Positions 18,580 through 28,504 of a DNA stretch of 64,000 bases are shown one piece after another; position 1 is the first letter of the stretch, and every line of letters begins with the position of its first letter. The translations under genes and the position numbers were made by a program. The notes beneath the pieces are model-generated. The model had not been told where the DNA came from. It saw only the letters and a program-made list of their open reading frames with translations, and ran no database searches. The stretch covers positions 2,046,001 to 2,110,000 of the forward strand of contig OZ245715.1 in NCBI GenBank assembly GCA_965226965.1, given 5' to 3'. This DNA is from Endoryza foliicola. GTDB lineage: Bacteria; Bacteroidota; Bacteroidia; Chitinophagales; Chitinophagaceae.

Positions 18580-20260
18580 TGATGCGTTGGGTTGAAGTTC
18601 CATCGCGGTATTCAACTATGTAAACCCCGGCCGATAATTTGGCTGCAGCTCCAAAACTCAAGGTATAAGTGCTTCCCGACTGAACATCCAACTGTTTGAG
18701 TTCTACCAGTTGACCATTGCTATTGAACAAGCGAAGTGTGGCTTTGCCAGTATTGGGTGCTTTTAATAATGCAGAGAGGGATTGTTTAAATGGAACGGGG
18801 TAGATCTTGATCCAATTCGATCCAAGAATTGCATCCTGATTCTTTTTCAGTCTTTCCGCTGCAAGATATTCATATGCTTTTCTGAAATTCGGAATGCCAT
18901 ATCCCAAGCTATCATTGGGACTTGTATAAGTGCTCGAACTTTTTTGAACGGCATTGATGATTTCCATATTGGTGAACTCGGGATATGCTTGCCACAGGCA
19001 AGCGATCAATCCACAAGCGAGCGGGTTCGAAAACGAAGTACCATTTCCACTCGATGCATTACCGGCGGTATTGGCCAGTACCGTGGCTTGACCTACTGAT
19101 ACAATATTTGGTTTTCGAGCACCGGCACCATTGGGTCCCCAACTGCTGAATTTTGCGCGAATGCCGGCCTGTGTTACCGCACCTACTGCCACCACGCTAT
19201 CGCCATCGGCCGGGCAAGCAATGTATTTCGTATCATTTGTAGCATTACCCGAATTACCTGCACTATTGGTTACAATGATTCCTTTTTTAGCGGCTAAGTC
19301 GGCGCCTAATGTAACGAGTGCCGTATTACCATTGCGCTGGGCATAACTATGGTTGAAGGAAGCGTCGTCAAAATCATAATAACCCAATGATGAACTGATC
19401 ATATCAACTCCCACACTGTCGGCATATTCTGCCGCTGCTACCCAGTTTTGTTCTTCTACGGGATATTCTGAATTCACATCCTCTGTTCTGAACAAATAGA
19501 AGCTAGCGTGAGGTGCTGACCCCATTAAGGAGCCCGGTTTGTTGCCGGCTATAATGGAGAAACAGTACAATCCATGTGGATGATCTTCATTTACACTTTC
19601 TTCATTGGCTACATAATCCCATACTCCCAAAATTCTGTTCTGAGAACGAACACTGTCCATGGCCACATTGGTTTTATAACCAAAAAAGCCTCCGTCAAGG
19701 ATGGCGATCGTAATGCCTTTGCCGGTAAAGCCAAGATCGTGTAAGTATTCGCCTTCGTGTAAATGAATTTGATTGTAACTATTTCCGTAACTAAGAGAGT
19801 GGGTACCGTTGAGGCCGTTCATGCCAATCAATTCATTTCCCACTACGCCATATTTTTCATTTGTGATTGGTTGCCCTTTGTCGATATTGTCTACATTCAA
19901 TGCAATAGGAGCCGCGGTTTTCACGAAAGGAAAACTATTGATTTTTACGAGTGCAGCGGGGTCGGTAGTTTTGACCAATACTTGGTTAAACCATTTAGAA
20001 ACATTTAGTACCGTAACATTAGGTACGGAACGAATACTGTCTAAATAAGCGGGGGTAATGGGCAGATCGGTGGAATCGATACTGATATTTTGTTTCGCTC
20101 TTCGCGCGATGGCTTTCGCGCTGAGATAGCTAGATGGATTGGAAAGGCTGTGCGGGGTATTCTTCTTATCCGTAAACTTTACCACGTACCTGCTATACTG
20201 TGCAGTACTTGAAAGTGTTGCAAAGAAAAGAATTCCCATCAACAGCAGTACCCTTCTCAT
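18566..20260 (-). CDS. Subtilisin-like (S8) serine peptidase with T9SS sorting domain
   Basis: This 564-residue secreted protease has a signal peptide (RRVLLLMGILFFATLSSTA). An inhibitor-like prodomain (residues ~22-115) precedes an S8 catalytic domain with Asp189 (AILDGG), His229 (DHPHGLYC) and Ser409 (GNGTSFSNPLA). The oxyanion Asn is in TNSAGNSGN. The last ~80 residues are a Por secretion type A sorting domain (KIYPVPFKQSL, then LSAGVYIVEYRDG). It is predicted to leave the cell through the type IX secretion system. The 3' end overlaps the methyltransferase gene on the other strand. The lipoprotein gene upstream is only 11 bp away, so the two are likely one transcript. Confidence 0.92.
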   Translation of the reverse strand: MRRVLLLMGILFFATLSSTAQYSRYVVKFTDKKNTPHSLSNPSSYLSAKAIARRAKQNISIDSTDLPITPAYLDSIRSVPNVTVLNVSKWFNQVLVKTTDPAALVKINSFPFVKTAAPIALNVDNIDKGQPITNEKYGVVGNELIGMNGLNGTHSLSYGNSYNQIHLHEGEYLHDLGFTGKGITIAILDGGFFGYKTNVAMDSVRSQNRILGVWDYVANEESVNEDHPHGLYCFSIIAGNKPGSLMGSAPHASFYLFRTEDVNSEYPVEEQNWVAAAEYADSVGVDMISSSLGYYDFDDASFNHSYAQRNGNTALVTLGADLAAKKGIIVTNSAGNSGNATNDTKYIACPADGDSVVAVGAVTQAGIRAKFSSWGPNGAGARKPNIVSVGQATVLANTAGNASSGNGTSFSNPLACGLIACLWQAYPEFTNMEIINAVQKSSSTYTSPNDSLGYGIPNFRKAYEYLAAERLKKNQDAILGSNWIKIYPVPFKQSLSALLKAPNTGKATLRLFNSNGQLVELKQLDVQSGSTYTLSFGAAAKLSAGVYIVEYRDGTSTQRITIQK

Positions 20261-20271
20261 TTCCAGCTTTT

Positions 20272-21015
20272 TTAATTGTGATCGATCATCGTTAATTTGA
20301 TACCATAGCCAGTATATCCATGATTTGAACTACTTGGTGGTTGGTATTCCCAATGCAAGAATTCTTTGTAGATGAGGCCAATGCCCTTTCCAAAAACTTC
20401 CTTGCTAAAGTTACGTTCGCTGTAGAAATTAGCGTCTGTTGGAGTTCCTAAGGTTTCATCGCGTTGATTTACGGTTACTGTGTTGGGAATGTTTAGATTG
20501 TTCCATACAGTGAACGCTTGCTCAAACTTGTCGTATACATAGTCCCACCCTTTCAGATACTGAACAGTAGAACTTTCAGAAGTTGTTTGAATATAATTGT
20601 TGCCACCCCAAGTAACGCCGTCTGCAATTGGTAGTTTCAATTTCACGAAACGAAGATTGTTTTCTACCAGTTCAATAGTTGCATTGGTTGGTGTTACCGT
20701 GTATGTACTAATAGGTGTCCAGGTGCCGGACGCGGCAGTATCATTGAGATAACGAATGATTCGATAAGTAGGACGATTTGAATTGTCGGTTATTAATGCG
20801 TCAACTACGTCTTTTACTTGATAAGATTTTACGGTATCCTTGGTGCCGAAGTTTACAAATACAGTAGAGTCGCATCTGTAGCGAATGTATTTTCCAACTT
20901 CCAGGGGCATATAATCACTTAATGCAGGAGTCAATACTTGCGCTTTCTCTTCGCAAGAGGTGAGCAAGCTTGCGCTTACGAACAACAGCAGTGCTATTTT
21001 CAACAGTCTTTGCAT
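20272..21015 (-). CDS. Lipoprotein of unknown function upstream of the S8 peptidase
   Basis: The 247-residue protein has a lipobox S-L-L-T-S-C (Cys21) followed by E-E-K, then a beta-rich body (PLEVGKYIRYRCDST, GVTWGGNNY, FGKGIGLIYKEFLHW). Such proteins are common in Bacteroidota, but I cannot assign a function. It is the first gene of a two-gene minus-strand unit with the secreted subtilase. No consensus promoter was found in the 127 bp between it and mnmA, so readthrough from mnmA is possible. Confidence 0.75.
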   Translation of the reverse strand: MQRLLKIALLLFVSASLLTSCEEKAQVLTPALSDYMPLEVGKYIRYRCDSTVFVNFGTKDTVKSYQVKDVVDALITDNSNRPTYRIIRYLNDTAASGTWTPISTYTVTPTNATIELVENNLRFVKLKLPIADGVTWGGNNYIQTTSESSTVQYLKGWDYVYDKFEQAFTVWNNLNIPNTVTVNQRDETLGTPTDANFYSERNFSKEVFGKGIGLIYKEFLHWEYQPPSSSNHGYTGYGIKLTMIDHN

Positions 21016-21142
21016 AATATGGATATAGGGTTGAGATTTGGGTTAAAACACAAAACAACTTCACAATTAACGATTTAGAACCTGTTTTATTGCTTTTCCA
21101 ACCAAAAAGCAGAAAATGCAAGGAGTTGAAAATCAATCGGTT

Positions 21143-22240
21143 TTAAAATGGCCGCTGAATGATGCCACCCCCAACTACATCGTCTCCTTCGTAAAACACA
21201 GCACTTTGACCCGGCGCAACCCCTTTTGCATCCTGATAAAACTTCACCTCAATTCCTTTTTCATGGTTGTACAAATGGCTCATGGTACCACCATCTTTGT
21301 ATCGAATTTTGGTAGTTGCTTCAAAGCCATCTTCCACACCTTCGTATTTTACCCAATTGATTTTGGATACGATCATCTCATTTTTATTCAAATCTTCCTC
21401 ATCTCCTAAAACTACGGTATTGGTTTCCGGTTGGATGCCTGTAACATACACCGGTTTACCAAAAGTAATGTCCAATCCCTTCCTTTGACCAATGGTATAG
21501 AAAGGATAACCTTTGTGTTTACCAAGGATGTTTCCCGATTTGTCAACAAAGTTTCCGCCGTTTACTTTTTCTTCCAGCCCTTCTACTTTTCTTTTTAGAA
21601 AACCACGGTAGTCATTGTCGGGCACAAAACAGATTTCATAACTCTCGTGCTTTTTAGCTAATTCAGGATAGCCATAATCGTGAGCCATTTGACGAATCTC
21701 TGTTTTACGATAAGGGCCAAGGGGTAACAAGGTTCTACTTAATAGATCTTGTTGCAATCCCCATAGCACATAGCTTTGATCTTTGGTTTCGTCTACTGCT
21801 TTGCTTACATAATACCGACCATTGCTGTGTTGAAAGCGTTTTGCATAGTGACCTGTTGCAATGAATTCACAATCCAATGCATCGGCTCTTTTAAGCAAAG
21901 CACGCCATTTAATATGGGTATTGCACATCACACAAGGGTTGGGCGTTCTTCCTGCCAAGTATTCTTCAACGAAATTATCGATCACGAAATCACCGAATTC
22001 ATCTCGAATGTCCAATATATAGTGGGGGAAGCCATGTTGTACGGCTGCCATGCGCGCATCATTAAAGCTGTCGATATTGCAACAGCCGGTTTCTTTCTTG
22101 CTGCCACCGCTGGCTGCATAGTCCCATGTTTTCATGGTAATACCAATCACCTCATACCCTTGATCGTTCAACATCAGGGCGGTAACGGTACTGTCGATAC
22201 CGCCACTCATCGCTACCAGCACTTTTCCTTTTTTACTCAT
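21143..22240 (-). CDS. mnmA: tRNA-specific 2-thiouridylase MnmA
   Basis: This 365-residue enzyme uses ATP and a persulfide carrier to thiolate U34 of the Lys, Glu and Gln tRNAs. The PP-loop S-G-G-I-D-S (residues 12-17), the catalytic Cys103 (PNPCVMC) and the second Cys204 (EICFVPD) are intact. The central insertion and C-terminal beta-barrel are also present. An in-frame ATG exists 29 codons upstream (22327), but the start at 22240 is chosen for two reasons. It gives the family-standard MSKKGKVLVAMSGG opening, and a perfect TAnnTTTG promoter (22261-22268) lies between the two ATGs. Confidence 0.96.
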   Translation of the reverse strand: MSKKGKVLVAMSGGIDSTVTALMLNDQGYEVIGITMKTWDYAASGGSKKETGCCNIDSFNDARMAAVQHGFPHYILDIRDEFGDFVIDNFVEEYLAGRTPNPCVMCNTHIKWRALLKRADALDCEFIATGHYAKRFQHSNGRYYVSKAVDETKDQSYVLWGLQQDLLSRTLLPLGPYRKTEIRQMAHDYGYPELAKKHESYEICFVPDNDYRGFLKRKVEGLEEKVNGGNFVDKSGNILGKHKGYPFYTIGQRKGLDITFGKPVYVTGIQPETNTVVLGDEEDLNKNEMIVSKINWVKYEGVEDGFEATTKIRYKDGGTMSHLYNHEKGIEVKFYQDAKGVAPGQSAVFYEGDDVVGGGIIQRPF

Positions 22241-22260
22241 ACGTTCTTCACTTGAATGGG

Positions 22261-22268
22261 CAAAGATA
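22261..22268 (-). promoter_or_regulatory. -7 promoter element of mnmA
   Basis: The minus strand reads TATCTTTG, an exact TAnnTTTG match ending 20 bp before the mnmA ATG. It implies a leader of under 20 nt and rules out the longer upstream start. Confidence 0.72.
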
Positions 22269-22412
22269 CGATGCTTGGGCGGTTTAAGAGGGTGGTATCC
22301 TCGAGGTGAGTCGCCGGTTTTCAACATGTTTTTCTTATTTCGTAAACCGGAAGGGATGGGAGGTGCTTTTATACCGTAAACTTTGTTACCTTAGAAATCC
22401 AACTAAAAATGT

Positions 22413-24992
22413 ATGAGAAAACTTCCCATTGCGCTGATTTTCAGCCTGTTTACCTTTTTTGCAAGTGCTCAGGAATTGAGTTATTATTTGCCCGACAGTG
22501 TTAGTTACAATCCCAACATTCCCACTCCTAAATCGGTGATCTACCATGAAGTAGGGGAATGGCATGTAACACATGACCGATTGGTAAATTACATGAAGGC
22601 TCTTGCTGTAGCAGCCCCCGACAGAATTAAATTGGAAACCATGGGATTTACGTATGAGGGCCGTCCTCAGGTGCTCCTCATCATTACTTCTCCAAAAAAT
22701 CATGCGCGTTTAGAAGAGATCAGACAACAGCACGTTCAATTAACCGATCCTTCATTCAATGGAAACCTGCCCATTGATCAAATGCCGATTGTGGTTTGGG
22801 TTGGGCATTCCATTCATGGTAATGAGCCCAGTGGTGCCAATGCTAGTTTATTAAGCGCCTATTATTTGGCCGCAGCCCAAGGCAAAAACATAGATGAATT
22901 GTTAGATAAAGTAGTGATCTTATTTGATCCTTCTTTTAATCCCGATGGATTGCAACGCTTCTCCACTTGGGTGAACCAACATAAGAGCAAGAATTTGGTG
23001 ACCGATCCCAATTCAAGAGAATTCAATGAAGTATGGCCCGGAGGTCGTTTCAACCATTATTGGTTCGATTTGAACCGCGATTGGTTGCCGGCTGTACATG
23101 TTGAAAGTCAAAACCGATTGAAATGGTTCCATTTATGGAAGCCCAATATTTTAACCGATCACCACGAACAAGGAAGCAATGCTACCTTTTTCTTTCAACC
23201 TGGTGTTCCTTCACGTGTGAATCCGATTACTCCTGAAAAGAATCAAGAGTTGACGGGCAAGCTCGCTGTGTACCACGCGAAATTTTTGGATCGAATCGGT
23301 TCTTTGTATTTTACCAAAGAAAACTACGACGACTATTATTATGGAAAAGGATCCACTTATCCGGATGTGAACGGCGCCATCGGAATCTTGTTTGAACAGG
23401 CAAGTTCCAGAGGTCATGCACAACAAACATCCAATGGATTGTTGAAATTCCCTTTTACGATTCGCAATCAATTCGTGACCACTCTTTCAACTTTGGAAGG
23501 TGCCGCTGCTTTGAAGAAGGAGTTTTTACAATGGCAACGTGAGTTTTACAAAACAGCTATTTCAGAAGCGGCCACTGCACCCGTAAAAGCATTTGTGTAC
23601 AGTGCGAAAAAAGATGCAACCAAGGCGGCTATTTTCACGGAGATGCTCAAACGCCATCAAATTGAAGTTTACAAAACTGCTGCGGAAGTAGCGGGTGACA
23701 ATGGCGTCATTCCGAAAGGAGAAGGATACATTGTTCCGGCCAATCAACCTCAATACCGCTTGATTCATGGAATTTTTGATAAAACATTGCAGTATAAAGA
23801 CAGCTTGTTCTACGATATCACCGCTTGGACCTTACCACTGGCTTTTGGTTTGAATTATGCCGAATTGGGAGCTGCTAAATTTAGTCCTTCCTTAATAGGT
23901 GATAGAGTGGAGGCCGTAACCATGCCCTCTGGTTCAGTGGTTGGAGGAAAATCGAATTATGCTTATTTGTTTGAGTGGGATGAATTGCTAGCACCTAAAT
24001 TTTTATACGAATTGCAGAACAGTGGAATCATTGTGAAAACTGCAACCAATACTTTTGAAATTCCAACAAGTGCGGGTAGTCGAAAATTTGCCTATGGTAC
24101 TATCTCTATTTCTGTACAATTGCAAAGCATGAGTTCAGATCAGTTGTATAAAAAGATTGAAGAAGGTGCTATTCGAAATGGTATTACAGTTTACAGTGTG
24201 GCAACAGGTAATGTAACAAGCGGAAGCGACTTAGGAAGCAGTCGCATGGCTGCAGTTGCTAAACCTTCTGTAGCGATGTTGGTAGGTAACAGTGTAAGTG
24301 CAACTGATGCAGGTGAAATTTGGCATTTGTTAGATCAACGCATGAATATTCCTTCTACACATTTGGATGTGAGTAGTTTTAACAGAGTGGAGCTGGGTCG
24401 CTACAACACCTTGATCATGGTTTCAGGTGGTTATGGAGATATCAATAAAGACAAATTGAAAGCATGGGTTCAACAAGGCGGAACACTCATTGCATTAGAA
24501 GAGGCTATTAATTGGTGTGCAGATAATGGTATTACAACCGTCAATTTCAAAAAGGCGAAATCTCCTTTAGACAGTCTAAAAAATCTTACTTATGTAGATC
24601 GTGAACAGATCAACGGTGCTCAACAAATGAGTGGAGCTATTTTTGGTGCGGCGATCGACCAAAGCAATCCGCTTGCTTATGGTTACCAGCAAAAAGTGGT
24701 GAGTTTGTTCAAGGCCAATAGAGTGTACATGGAAAAGGGAAAGAATCCTTTTGCTATTCCCTTCGTGTATACAGCGAATCCATTGCAGAGTGGCTGGGTT
24801 AGTAAAGAGAATTACGATGCTGTAAAAGGCTGTGCAGCAGTTTTGGTGAGCCAGGTAGGATCGGGTCGTGTGATCAATATTGCCGATAATCCAAACTTTA
24901 GAGCATTCTGGCTGGGTGGAACCAAATTGTTTATGAATGCTATTTTCTTCGGAAGATTGGTGAACAGTGGTGGTGATAGGGGAGAAGAATAA
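22413..24992 (+). CDS. Secreted M14 family zinc carboxypeptidase
   Basis: This 859-residue protein has a signal peptide (RKLPIALIFSLFTFFASA) and an N-terminal M14 peptidase domain. The zinc motif is H135-G-N-E138 (SIHGNEPSG), and the third ligand His250 or His251 lies in TDHHEQGS. The catalytic Glu region follows near GILFEQASSRGH. The C-terminal half (about residues 380-859) has no peptidase signature. It contains a glutamine-amidotransferase-like beta/alpha segment (NTLIMVSGGYGDINKDKLKAWVQQGGTLIALEEA), a layout seen in large Bacteroidota M14 proteins. It likely trims peptides in the periplasm or outside the cell. It is divergent from mnmA. Confidence 0.88.
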   Translation: MRKLPIALIFSLFTFFASAQELSYYLPDSVSYNPNIPTPKSVIYHEVGEWHVTHDRLVNYMKALAVAAPDRIKLETMGFTYEGRPQVLLIITSPKNHARLEEIRQQHVQLTDPSFNGNLPIDQMPIVVWVGHSIHGNEPSGANASLLSAYYLAAAQGKNIDELLDKVVILFDPSFNPDGLQRFSTWVNQHKSKNLVTDPNSREFNEVWPGGRFNHYWFDLNRDWLPAVHVESQNRLKWFHLWKPNILTDHHEQGSNATFFFQPGVPSRVNPITPEKNQELTGKLAVYHAKFLDRIGSLYFTKENYDDYYYGKGSTYPDVNGAIGILFEQASSRGHAQQTSNGLLKFPFTIRNQFVTTLSTLEGAAALKKEFLQWQREFYKTAISEAATAPVKAFVYSAKKDATKAAIFTEMLKRHQIEVYKTAAEVAGDNGVIPKGEGYIVPANQPQYRLIHGIFDKTLQYKDSLFYDITAWTLPLAFGLNYAELGAAKFSPSLIGDRVEAVTMPSGSVVGGKSNYAYLFEWDELLAPKFLYELQNSGIIVKTATNTFEIPTSAGSRKFAYGTISISVQLQSMSSDQLYKKIEEGAIRNGITVYSVATGNVTSGSDLGSSRMAAVAKPSVAMLVGNSVSATDAGEIWHLLDQRMNIPSTHLDVSSFNRVELGRYNTLIMVSGGYGDINKDKLKAWVQQGGTLIALEEAINWCADNGITTVNFKKAKSPLDSLKNLTYVDREQINGAQQMSGAIFGAAIDQSNPLAYGYQQKVVSLFKANRVYMEKGKNPFAIPFVYTANPLQSGWVSKENYDAVKGCAAVLVSQVGSGRVINIADNPNFRAFWLGGTKLFMNAIFFGRLVNSGGDRGEE

Positions 24993-25091
24993 TATACCCA
25001 AATACCTTTGGTGTTGAAAATTTCTTAACAACCAAATATGTAATCTAATGTTTGTGCAGTATGTTTAGCCTATTCTAACACTTAAGAATGC

Positions 25092-26192
25092 ATGAAGAAA
25101 TTTTTGACTATAACGATAGACGTGGAGCCGGATTGTAGCAGTGATTGGACGTATTCATCCCCGTTAACCTTTACCGGTGTGGAGAAAGGGATCAAAGACA
25201 TTTTGCATCCTTTGTTCATCAAATACGATCTGGTTCCTACCTATTTGTTAAACAATGTGGTTATTGAAAACGAGGCCAGTGTCGCTGTTTTAAGAGAATT
25301 GGAAGGTGCATATGAACTTGGAACTCATTTACATCCTGAGTTTATTGCTCCCGAAAAAAGTTTTGACAATTATGCAGGTAAAAAGGCAAGGGCCAATTGT
25401 TGTGATTATCCCAATGACATTGAAGAGGGAAAGTTGAACGCCATTACAGATTTGTTCGAATCAAAATTTGGATACAAACCGATTGTTTTTCGAGCAGGTC
25501 GATTTGCGGCAGGAGTGAATACCATTCGGGTTCTAAAGAAATTGGGTTATAAGGTAGATACCAGTGTTACCCCGCATATAAAATGGGACGATCATACACG
25601 CAAAAATATTTGTGATTTCAAAAATGCTCCTGAACAACCTTACTTTATGACAGACTTTTCTATGATAGAAAAGTCGAAGTTGTCGGAAGGGATTCTCCAG
25701 ATACCGGTTTCGATAGCACTTCAGAAAATACCTTATTGGAAAGAGTGGCTTTTTTCATTGGGAGGCTTGCGAAGAAAGCCCTATTATTTCAAGAGAACTT
25801 GGCTGCGCCCGAGTTTTTTTGGAGATAAAGAGCTGCAAAAGTTGGTAAAGCAATACCAGTTTACTTATCAGGGAGAAGAGATCATTGTTTACAATATGAT
25901 GTTCCATAATATTGAGGTAATGCCGGGAATTAATCCTTATGCACCAACTCAAAAAGATTGTGACCAGATCTTAGCCGCCATGGAATCTTTTTTTGCTTTT
26001 TGTAAGGAGGAGGGAATTCGGGGTATTTCTACAGAAGAGTTGTATGATCGGTATTATGCAAAACCGTCAAAAGCTGCGAAACCATCGTTGGTCTCTCGTT
26101 TGTCGTCACTGAGTTTTCTTCCGTATCTTCTTGGTTCTGAGGAAGTAGAGGCTGCGGTTGCACTCTTTTCCGAACTGCCATTGGCCGTGTAG
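25092..26192 (+). CDS. Polysaccharide deacetylase family protein
   Basis: The 366-residue product has no signal peptide. It begins with TITIDVEPD (Asp10, Asp14), the motif 1 position of NodB-type deacetylases. A second motif THLHPEF follows (His79, His81), where the two His would bind the metal. R-A-G-R-F-A-A-G then matches motif 3. These enzymes remove acetyl groups from sugars such as GlcNAc in cell-surface polysaccharides. A cytoplasmic form is often part of exopolysaccharide or glycan assembly loci, but no glycosyltransferases are beside it here. The C-terminal ~40 residues are variable. Substrate is unknown. Confidence 0.82.
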   Translation: MKKFLTITIDVEPDCSSDWTYSSPLTFTGVEKGIKDILHPLFIKYDLVPTYLLNNVVIENEASVAVLRELEGAYELGTHLHPEFIAPEKSFDNYAGKKARANCCDYPNDIEEGKLNAITDLFESKFGYKPIVFRAGRFAAGVNTIRVLKKLGYKVDTSVTPHIKWDDHTRKNICDFKNAPEQPYFMTDFSMIEKSKLSEGILQIPVSIALQKIPYWKEWLFSLGGLRRKPYYFKRTWLRPSFFGDKELQKLVKQYQFTYQGEEIIVYNMMFHNIEVMPGINPYAPTQKDCDQILAAMESFFAFCKEEGIRGISTEELYDRYYAKPSKAAKPSLVSRLSSLSFLPYLLGSEEVEAAVALFSELPLAV

Positions 26193-26314
26193 AAAACCCC
26201 GGCATTTTAAGTTGAAAAAACTTTTCCCCAACGGGTTTTACCCCGAGGAAGTCACTAGGGTATAGTGTAATTTGCCCTCGAATTTTTAAGCAAGGACGCA
26301 AAAAACAATAAGTT

Positions 26315-26734
26315 ATGATCAAAATGCAAGTGATTGGCAATCTGGGGAAAGATTGTGTTACCAATGCCGTAAATGGAAAGAATGTAATCAATTTCAGCGT
26401 TGCGCATACCGAAAAATACCGCGATCAACAAGGGAACCAAAAAGATAAGACGATTTGGGTGGAATGTGCTTATTGGACAGACCGTACAGGAATCGCTCCG
26501 TATTTGAAAAAGGGCACACAAGTGTATGTTGAAGGTTCTCCTGAAGTACGCACCTATGCCAAAAACGATGGCACTAGTGGTGCATCTTTAACCCTTCGTG
26601 TGAGCAGTGTTCAATTGTTAGGTAGCCGTGGTGATGCAGGAGCAAGTCCTAGCTACAGCGGACCCGCTTCAAACAGTTCGGTTGGTTCACCGGTGATGGA
26701 TATTAATGAACCAATGGACGATTTACCCTTCTAA
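26315..26734 (+). CDS. ssb: Single-stranded DNA-binding protein
   Basis: This is a 139-residue SSB with an N-terminal OB fold (KMQVIGNLGKD, VINFSVAHTEKY, WVECAYW, GTQVYVEG). A Gly/Ser-rich linker leads to the acidic tip ending D-D-L-P-F, through which SSB recruits replication and repair partners. It is slightly short at the linker but otherwise typical, and Bacteroidota often carry more than one SSB. It is a single gene with its own terminator at 26758-26790. Confidence 0.96.
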   Translation: MIKMQVIGNLGKDCVTNAVNGKNVINFSVAHTEKYRDQQGNQKDKTIWVECAYWTDRTGIAPYLKKGTQVYVEGSPEVRTYAKNDGTSGASLTLRVSSVQLLGSRGDAGASPSYSGPASNSSVGSPVMDINEPMDDLPF

Positions 26735-26757
26735 TTAAGGCTCGTTCTTCATAAATT

Positions 26758-26790
26758 ACTCCCGCAAGTGTTTCTTGCGGGAGTTTTTAT
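26758..26790 (+). terminator. Intrinsic terminator of ssb
   Basis: ACTCCCGCAAG-TGTTT-CTTGCGGGAGT forms an 11-bp stem followed by TTTTATTT. It lies 24 bp after the ssb stop and just upstream of the next gene. Confidence 0.92.
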
Positions 26791-26803
26791 TTAATACCAT
26801 TAT

Positions 26804-28504
26804 ATGAAACTGATTCTAACCGGCTTATGCTTCTTGTTTTTGAGCATGTATGGATGGGCTCAAACAACAATCAACACCGATGTATTGGTGATTGGTGGCA
26901 GCACAGGTGGTGTGGGTGCCGCTATTCAATCGGCGCGCCTTCAAAACAAAACCCTTTTGATAGAACCAACGCAATGGTTGGGGGGCATGCTAACAGCAGC
27001 CGGTGTGAGCTGTACCGATGGAAACGATGAACTCCACAGTGGCATTTGGATGGAGTTCCGAGAAGAATTATACAAGCATTACAAAACCAGAAACCTTTTC
27101 ACAGGTTGGATCAGCGAAACCTGTTTTGAAGCACAAGTTGGAGATAGCATTTTCAAAGCCATGTCCAAGCGGGAGAAATTTCTAACTGTAAAATATCAAT
27201 GGTTTTTTGAGAAAGCCTTGATGAAAGGGAAGTCAATAACAGGAGCTGTTTTCGTAAATCAAAAAGGACAAAAGCTTACTGTGAATGCTTCACTGGTGAT
27301 TGACGCAACTGATTTGGGTGATGTATTTGCATCAGCCGGGGCGGATTTTGATTTGGGCATGGAACATCCCATTTATGCCAAAGAAACCATGGCCCCTGGT
27401 AAATCGGACATGATTCAAGATCTTACTTGGGTGGCGGTTTTAAAAGACTACGGTCCTAATGCCAATAAAACCATTCCTCGCCCGAAAAACTATGACAGCA
27501 CCCGCTATTTCTGTTCTTGTTTGGATGCTCCCTGTCCCGATGGTTCAGCCTACAAAGTAAACACAGAGAAAATGTTGGACTATGCTTTGCTTCCCAATAA
27601 ACAATACATGATCAATTGGCCGGCGCACGGGAATGATTATTATGTAAATGTAACATCGATCCCTCAAATTAAGAGATATGAATACCTTGAAGCAGCCCGC
27701 CAACAAACACTCGGATTCGTTTATTTTATTCAAACTCAGTTAGGAAAAAAGAACCTCGGTTTATCTCCTGTATTTCCGGGTGGTTCTGGATTGGCACTGA
27801 TGCCCTATCATCGAGAGGGTAGAAGAGTAAAAGGAGAAGTTCGCTTAAATGTAAACGATTTGATTGAGCCCTTTGATCAAAACGATCCTTTGTATAGAAC
27901 CGGAATTTCGGTAGGCGATTATCCGGTAGATCATCATCACAGCAAAGAAAAGAATCCGCCGAATATTGATTTCCCGCGCGTGCCTTCATTTAGTATTCCA
28001 TTGGGTAGTTTGATTCCAAAAGATGTCGAGAACTTGATTGTGGCCGAAAAAGGAATTTCTGTTTCCAATATTGTTAATGGATCTACTCGCTTACAACCTT
28101 GTGTATTGCTTACCGGACAGGCCGCAGGAGCCCTCGCCACGGTTGTTTTGAAGGAACGAAAAGTTAACCCATCATTTTCAGTAAAGCAAGCCGATGTTCG
28201 AAATGTTCAAGCGCAGTTACTAGCAGCAAAAGCCTATCTCAGACCTTATTTTGATGTGAAACCTGAACATCCTTACTGGATCGCTATTCAGCGCATAGGG
28301 GTTACCGGTATTTTGAAGTCGAGAGGTGTTCCGGAAGGTTGGGCCAATAAAACTTTCTTCGATCCTGATTCATTGATTATTGAAAGAGATTTGTCGGAAG
28401 GTATTGGCTCCTTTTTTGGAATTGGCGGGCTAAGTAAATCAAATACCAAGATCACAGTGAGTAATTTAAAAGCTCAGTTGATCATTGTGATGTTAGCGAA
28501 ATGA
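26804..28504 (+). CDS. Secreted FAD-dependent oxidoreductase, C-terminally cut by an in-frame TGA
   Basis: The 566-residue product has a signal peptide (KLILTGLCFLFLSMYGWA). An N-terminal FAD-binding Rossmann motif follows (VLVIGGSTGGVGAA, about residues 26-39). The rest is typical of the FAD_oxidored family (IDATDLGDVFASAGADFDLG, CVLLTGQAAGALATV). Members are periplasmic, and many act on sugars or other secreted substrates. The frame stops at a TGA at 28502-28504, but the same frame stays open for another 66 codons. That segment ends in a piece that looks like the normal C-terminal helices (see 28505-28705). The gene may therefore be truncated, under recent decay, or carry a sequencing error. 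Catalytic specificity is unknown. Confidence 0.83.
   Translation: MKLILTGLCFLFLSMYGWAQTTINTDVLVIGGSTGGVGAAIQSARLQNKTLLIEPTQWLGGMLTAAGVSCTDGNDELHSGIWMEFREELYKHYKTRNLFTGWISETCFEAQVGDSIFKAMSKREKFLTVKYQWFFEKALMKGKSITGAVFVNQKGQKLTVNASLVIDATDLGDVFASAGADFDLGMEHPIYAKETMAPGKSDMIQDLTWVAVLKDYGPNANKTIPRPKNYDSTRYFCSCLDAPCPDGSAYKVNTEKMLDYALLPNKQYMINWPAHGNDYYVNVTSIPQIKRYEYLEAARQQTLGFVYFIQTQLGKKNLGLSPVFPGGSGLALMPYHREGRRVKGEVRLNVNDLIEPFDQNDPLYRTGISVGDYPVDHHHSKEKNPPNIDFPRVPSFSIPLGSLIPKDVENLIVAEKGISVSNIVNGSTRLQPCVLLTGQAAGALATVVLKERKVNPSFSVKQADVRNVQAQLLAAKAYLRPYFDVKPEHPYWIAIQRIGVTGILKSRGVPEGWANKTFFDPDSLIIERDLSEGIGSFFGIGGLSKSNTKITVSNLKAQLIIVMLAK

Noticed and set aside
22241..22327. N-terminal extension of MnmA from the upstream ATG
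   Set aside because: It would cross the consensus promoter and adds residues absent from the family.
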